Shown piece after piece: positions 60,977 through 64,000 of a stretch of 64,000 nucleotides of DNA. The notes beneath the pieces are model-generated. The model worked only from the letters and a program-made list of their open reading frames with translations, was not told the origin of the DNA and did not search any database. Within the stretch, counting starts at the first letter, position 1, and the number at the start of each line of letters is the position of its first letter. This stretch comes from Rhodocytophaga aerolata (lineage in GTDB: Bacteria; Bacteroidota; Bacteroidia; Cytophagales; 172606-1): assembly GCF_030503435.1 (NCBI RefSeq), contig NZ_JAUKPO010000007.1, positions 248,001 through 312,000 of the forward strand, given 5' to 3'. The translations under genes and the position numbers were made by a program.

Positions 60977-62044
60977 ATGAGCACCAAGTACCATAAATTA
61001 CGCGTAACAAATATCATTAAGGAAACTCCGGACACCATATCTGTCTATATGCAACAGCCTGCTCAAAGCAAAATTGCCTATAAGCCGGGTCAGTTCCTCA
61101 CGGTACTTATTCCAATGGGTGGCGAAACCGTGCGCCGGTCCTATTCTATGTCTAGTTGCCCGCATACAGATAAAGAACTCTGCGTAACCGTAAAGCGGGT
61201 AGCCAATGGCAAAGTCTCTAATTATTTAAACGATCATTTGCGGGTAGGGCAGGAACTGGAAGTAATGGAACCAATGGGGAGTTTTTCTTTAGATCTACGG
61301 CCTGTACAACGGCATGTTATTCTAATTGGCGCTGGCAGCGGCATTACTCCACTAATGTCTATTGCTAAGGCTGTGTTGCGTATGGAATCTTCCAGTATTG
61401 TGTCGCTGCTCTATGGCAACCGCAACCAGGATACTATTATTTTCAAAAATGCCCTGGAAGAATTACAGAAACAATATGCTAACCGGCTCCGGATTGTGCA
61501 TGTGTTAAGCCAGCCAAATCCAGGTTGGAATGGGCTTACCGGACGGCTGAACAGAACATTGGCAATAAAGCTGATTAATGAATTGCCTAAACTAGATGTA
61601 TACCGTACCGATTATTATATATGTGGCCCCTCTGGTATGATGGAGGAGATGGAGCAAGCATTAAATATTTTGTATGTACCCAAAGAGAAAATTCACAAAG
61701 AAAGCTTTGCAACTACACCTTCTGCAGATACTACTCCAAAGCCAGTGGAAGACGATAATAAAGAAGTAAAAACCCAGGTGGTTACTATTATTTATGAAGG
61801 CAGTGAATACAAAGTAAAAGTAGAGCCACATCAGAGCATACTGGACGCTGGCCTGGATATGGATATAGACCTGCCCTATTCTTGCCAAAGTGGTTTATGT
61901 ACGGCTTGCCGCGGAAAGTGCATTTCCGGAAAGGTACTCATGGATGAAGAAGATGGCTTGTCTGAGTACGAAATGAAAGAAGGATATGTGCTGGTGTGTG
62001 TAGGCCACCCACTGACCTCCGATGTTGTAATTGAAATTGACTAG
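60977..62044 (+). CDS. Ferredoxin-type NAD(P)H oxidoreductase (FAD, NAD and 2Fe-2S domains)
   Basis: This is a 355-residue flavoprotein of the phenylacetate-oxygenase-reductase (PaaE) type. The FAD site RRSYSMSSCP is at residues 53-62, the NAD site GAGSGITPLM near 115-125, and a plant-type 2Fe-2S domain at the C-terminus, with Cys in SCQSGLCTACRGKC and a fourth in LVCVGHP. It moves electrons from NADPH to an oxygenase or other acceptor that is not in the window. The domain order FAD, NAD, 2Fe-2S is typical. It is followed 35 bp later by the M3 peptidase. Confidence 0.9.
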   Translation: MSTKYHKLRVTNIIKETPDTISVYMQQPAQSKIAYKPGQFLTVLIPMGGETVRRSYSMSSCPHTDKELCVTVKRVANGKVSNYLNDHLRVGQELEVMEPMGSFSLDLRPVQRHVILIGAGSGITPLMSIAKAVLRMESSSIVSLLYGNRNQDTIIFKNALEELQKQYANRLRIVHVLSQPNPGWNGLTGRLNRTLAIKLINELPKLDVYRTDYYICGPSGMMEEMEQALNILYVPKEKIHKESFATTPSADTTPKPVEDDNKEVKTQVVTIIYEGSEYKVKVEPHQSILDAGLDMDIDLPYSCQSGLCTACRGKCISGKVLMDEEDGLSEYEMKEGYVLVCVGHPLTSDVVIEID

Positions 62045-62079
62045 ATATATTCTACCATTTATAAGCTGCTATTGAACAA

Positions 62080-63807
62080 ATGCCTGAAACTACCTTATCT
62101 ATCCCACAACGGAAACAAAGAACCTTTTTGCCGGATAATTTTCAGTTAATTACCTGGGAAAGTATCCAGCCTTTTGTGGAAAATCTAAAATACCGCCCAA
62201 TTCATTCTGCTAAAGACCTCCAGCACTGGTTTGAAGACAGAAGCGAACTGGAAGCGTATTTGGCGGAAAATTTTGCCTGGCGGTATATCCGCATGACCTG
62301 CGATACAGCAAACGAACAGCTGGTAACGCATCTGCAAGATTTTATTACCAACATACAACCCAAAATTGCTCCTGAAACAAATGCACTCAATGAAAAAGCC
62401 TTGCTGAATGAGTACCTGACCTGGATTAAAGCAGAGGGATTTGAGATTATGATACGGTCTATGAAAAAGGATTTTGAAATTTTCCGGGAAAAAAATATTC
62501 CGGTTATTACTCAAATCCAGACAGAAGAGCGTAAATACGGTGCCATAGCCGGAGAGATGACAGTAGAGATAGATGGAAAAGAACTGACCTTACAACAAGC
62601 TTCCGATTTTCTACAATCTACCAACCGTGCTGCACGTGAGGAAGCTTACAAAAAAATTGCTGAAAGGCGGTATCAAGATAAAGACAAGCTGGATGAATTA
62701 TTTAACAAACTCATTCAACTCAGGCACCAGCAGGCAACCAATGCAGATTTTAAAAACTTCCGCGACTACATGTTTGCTGCGTTAGGCCGTTTCGATTACA
62801 CCCCTGAAGACTGCTTTGCTTTCCATACTGCTGTGGCAGAGTCGGTAGTTCCTTTATTGAATGAAATGGCTCAAGAACGAAAAGAAAAGCTGAAGCTAGA
62901 TATACTTCGCCCTTGGGATACAAAAGTGGATATTTCCAATAAACCTGCCTTAAAACCCTTTACTAGTGGCGAAGAGTTAATTAATAAAACCATTGAATGC
63001 TTCACCAAACTAGATCCGTATCTGGGACAATGCCTGGCTATTATGAAGCAAATGGGCCACCTGGATCTGGAGTCCCGCAAAGGTAAAGCACCAGGTGGGT
63101 ATAACTATCCACTAGATGAGATTGGCGTACCATTTATTTTTATGAATGCTACGTCCAGTTTACGCGATATGGTAACCATGCTCCATGAAGGGGGGCATGC
63201 CGTACATTCATTCCTTACCAGGGACTTGTCTTTGAATGCATACAAACATCCGCCTTCTGAAGTAGCCGAACTCGCATCTATGTCTATGGAACTCATAAGC
63301 ATGGATCATTGGAATTTATTTTTCGAAAGTGAAGAAGATCTTCGCCGGGCTAAAAGGCAACATTTGGAGCAAATCATAGAAACACTCCCTTGGGTAGCTA
63401 CCATTGATAAATTTCAGCACTGGATCTACGAGCATCCAACACACACAGTGGAAGAAAGAAAACATACCTGGCTACGCATCTATGAGCAATTTTCAGATTC
63501 TGTAACAGACTGGGCAGGATTGGAAGAATACAAAGCATATATCTGGCAGAAACAACTACATTTATATGAAGTCCCCTTCTATTATATAGAGTATGGAATT
63601 GCGCAGCTGGGAGCCATTGCAGTCTGGAAAAATTATAAAGAAAATCCGCAAAGAGGCTTACAAGGCTATATAAATGCTTTGAAATTGGGCTATACAAAAC
63701 CTATAAGCCAGATTTACGAAGCTGCGTACATTCCCTTTAATTTTTCGAAAGAGTATATTACGGAGTTGATAAGTTTTGTGAAAACCGAATTAGAAAAGGT
63801 AAAATAG
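62080..63807 (+). CDS. M3 family oligoendopeptidase (PepF-like)
   Basis: This is a 575-residue cytoplasmic zinc peptidase that cuts short peptides. The zinc motif HEGGHAVHSF starts at His369, and the third Glu ligand lies in SEVAELASMSMEL. The length and the C-terminal helix-rich part (YYIEYGIAQLGAIAVWKNYKENP) fit oligoendopeptidase F of Bacteroidota. It follows the reductase gene by 35 bp and may share its transcript; the two functions are not obviously linked. No signal peptide is present. Confidence 0.94.
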   Translation: MPETTLSIPQRKQRTFLPDNFQLITWESIQPFVENLKYRPIHSAKDLQHWFEDRSELEAYLAENFAWRYIRMTCDTANEQLVTHLQDFITNIQPKIAPETNALNEKALLNEYLTWIKAEGFEIMIRSMKKDFEIFREKNIPVITQIQTEERKYGAIAGEMTVEIDGKELTLQQASDFLQSTNRAAREEAYKKIAERRYQDKDKLDELFNKLIQLRHQQATNADFKNFRDYMFAALGRFDYTPEDCFAFHTAVAESVVPLLNEMAQERKEKLKLDILRPWDTKVDISNKPALKPFTSGEELINKTIECFTKLDPYLGQCLAIMKQMGHLDLESRKGKAPGGYNYPLDEIGVPFIFMNATSSLRDMVTMLHEGGHAVHSFLTRDLSLNAYKHPPSEVAELASMSMELISMDHWNLFFESEEDLRRAKRQHLEQIIETLPWVATIDKFQHWIYEHPTHTVEERKHTWLRIYEQFSDSVTDWAGLEEYKAYIWQKQLHLYEVPFYYIEYGIAQLGAIAVWKNYKENPQRGLQGYINALKLGYTKPISQIYEAAYIPFNFSKEYITELISFVKTELEKVK

Positions 63808-64000
63808 TACATAAATGCTTGCCACATACTACTTTCTACATAAATAATAAGGGAATGCTCCTGCACAAGCATTATATTATTTAGGTACTGGCATCGTCCG
63901 CAGAAGAGTTTAGGTATGTCGTGGGATTCTCTCTAGAAAATACCTTTTACAAGTCTACCAAAATAGCAGGTTACATTCATCTATGTAATATTTATTAAGG
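63808..64000. other. 3' end of the window, no gene seen
   Basis: These 193 bp after the M3 peptidase contain no recognisable gene, hairpin terminator or promoter of note. Confidence 0.5.

Noticed and set aside
1-64000. Insertion sequences, integrases, prophage or tRNA-linked islands
   Set aside because: No transposase, integrase, phage structural gene or tRNA was recognised, and no terminal repeats with target duplications were seen.

Overview
The window is a chromosomal segment of a Bacteroidota bacterium, most likely of the order Cytophagales. The evidence is the alternative complex III (ACIII) and cytochrome aa3 gene block, a fused SecDF, a C-terminal type IX secretion signal, a TonB receptor with a carboxypeptidase-like N-terminal domain, Bacteroidota-type promoters (TTTG, then TAnnTTTG) and starts without Shine-Dalgarno sequences. 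The DNA is AT-rich by eye. I found no tRNA, rRNA, CRISPR array, transposase or integrase. The species cannot be named from the sequence alone.

Layout. Positions 1-2956 hold the 3' end of homogentisate dioxygenase, a scramblase/LURP-like protein, and a minus-strand pair of aroB and a PPC-domain lipoprotein. Positions 3293-21020 form one long plus-strand respiratory block: a good promoter, actABCDEF, cox subunits II and I, heme A synthase, heme O synthase, two subunit III genes, subunit IV, then SCO, DUF420, a small CxxC protein and DUF983, ending at a hairpin terminator. This block encodes quinol oxidation by ACIII, transfer of electrons to an A1-type oxygen reductase, and the heme and copper assembly factors. 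Positions 21050-29697 hold rdgB, kynurenine monooxygenase, an SDR, a TPR histidine kinase, dxs and scpA. Positions 29750-40174 are a mostly minus-strand housekeeping run (secDF, trkA, udk, acpP, obgE, adk, hpt) that ends with a degenerate half-length relative of membrane pyrophosphatase.

Positions 40462-52601 carry a TPR protein, an Lrp regulator, a DUF486 protein, an orphan MoxR ATPase, a TonB receptor plus beta-helix lipoprotein pair with matching promoter repeats, a lipoprotein, a family 9 glycosyltransferase and a glycine-rich T9SS cargo protein. Positions 52696-57063 are the most unusual part: six tiny low-complexity lipoproteins surround an ECF sigma factor gene and a membrane protein that fuses an anti-sigma-like N-terminus to a trypsin-like protease. 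Two of the lipoprotein genes share GGGTTACC, 15 nt, TATAAA upstream, and a near copy precedes the sigma gene, which suggests an envelope-stress regulon. Positions 57077-63807 hold a TerB-like protein, thiL, a secreted unknown, purB, a ferredoxin-type reductase and an M3 oligoendopeptidase.

The best candidates for something undescribed are the ECF/protease/mini-lipoprotein cluster, the half pyrophosphatase, and the TonB/lipoprotein pair with an 11-bp-period activator site.
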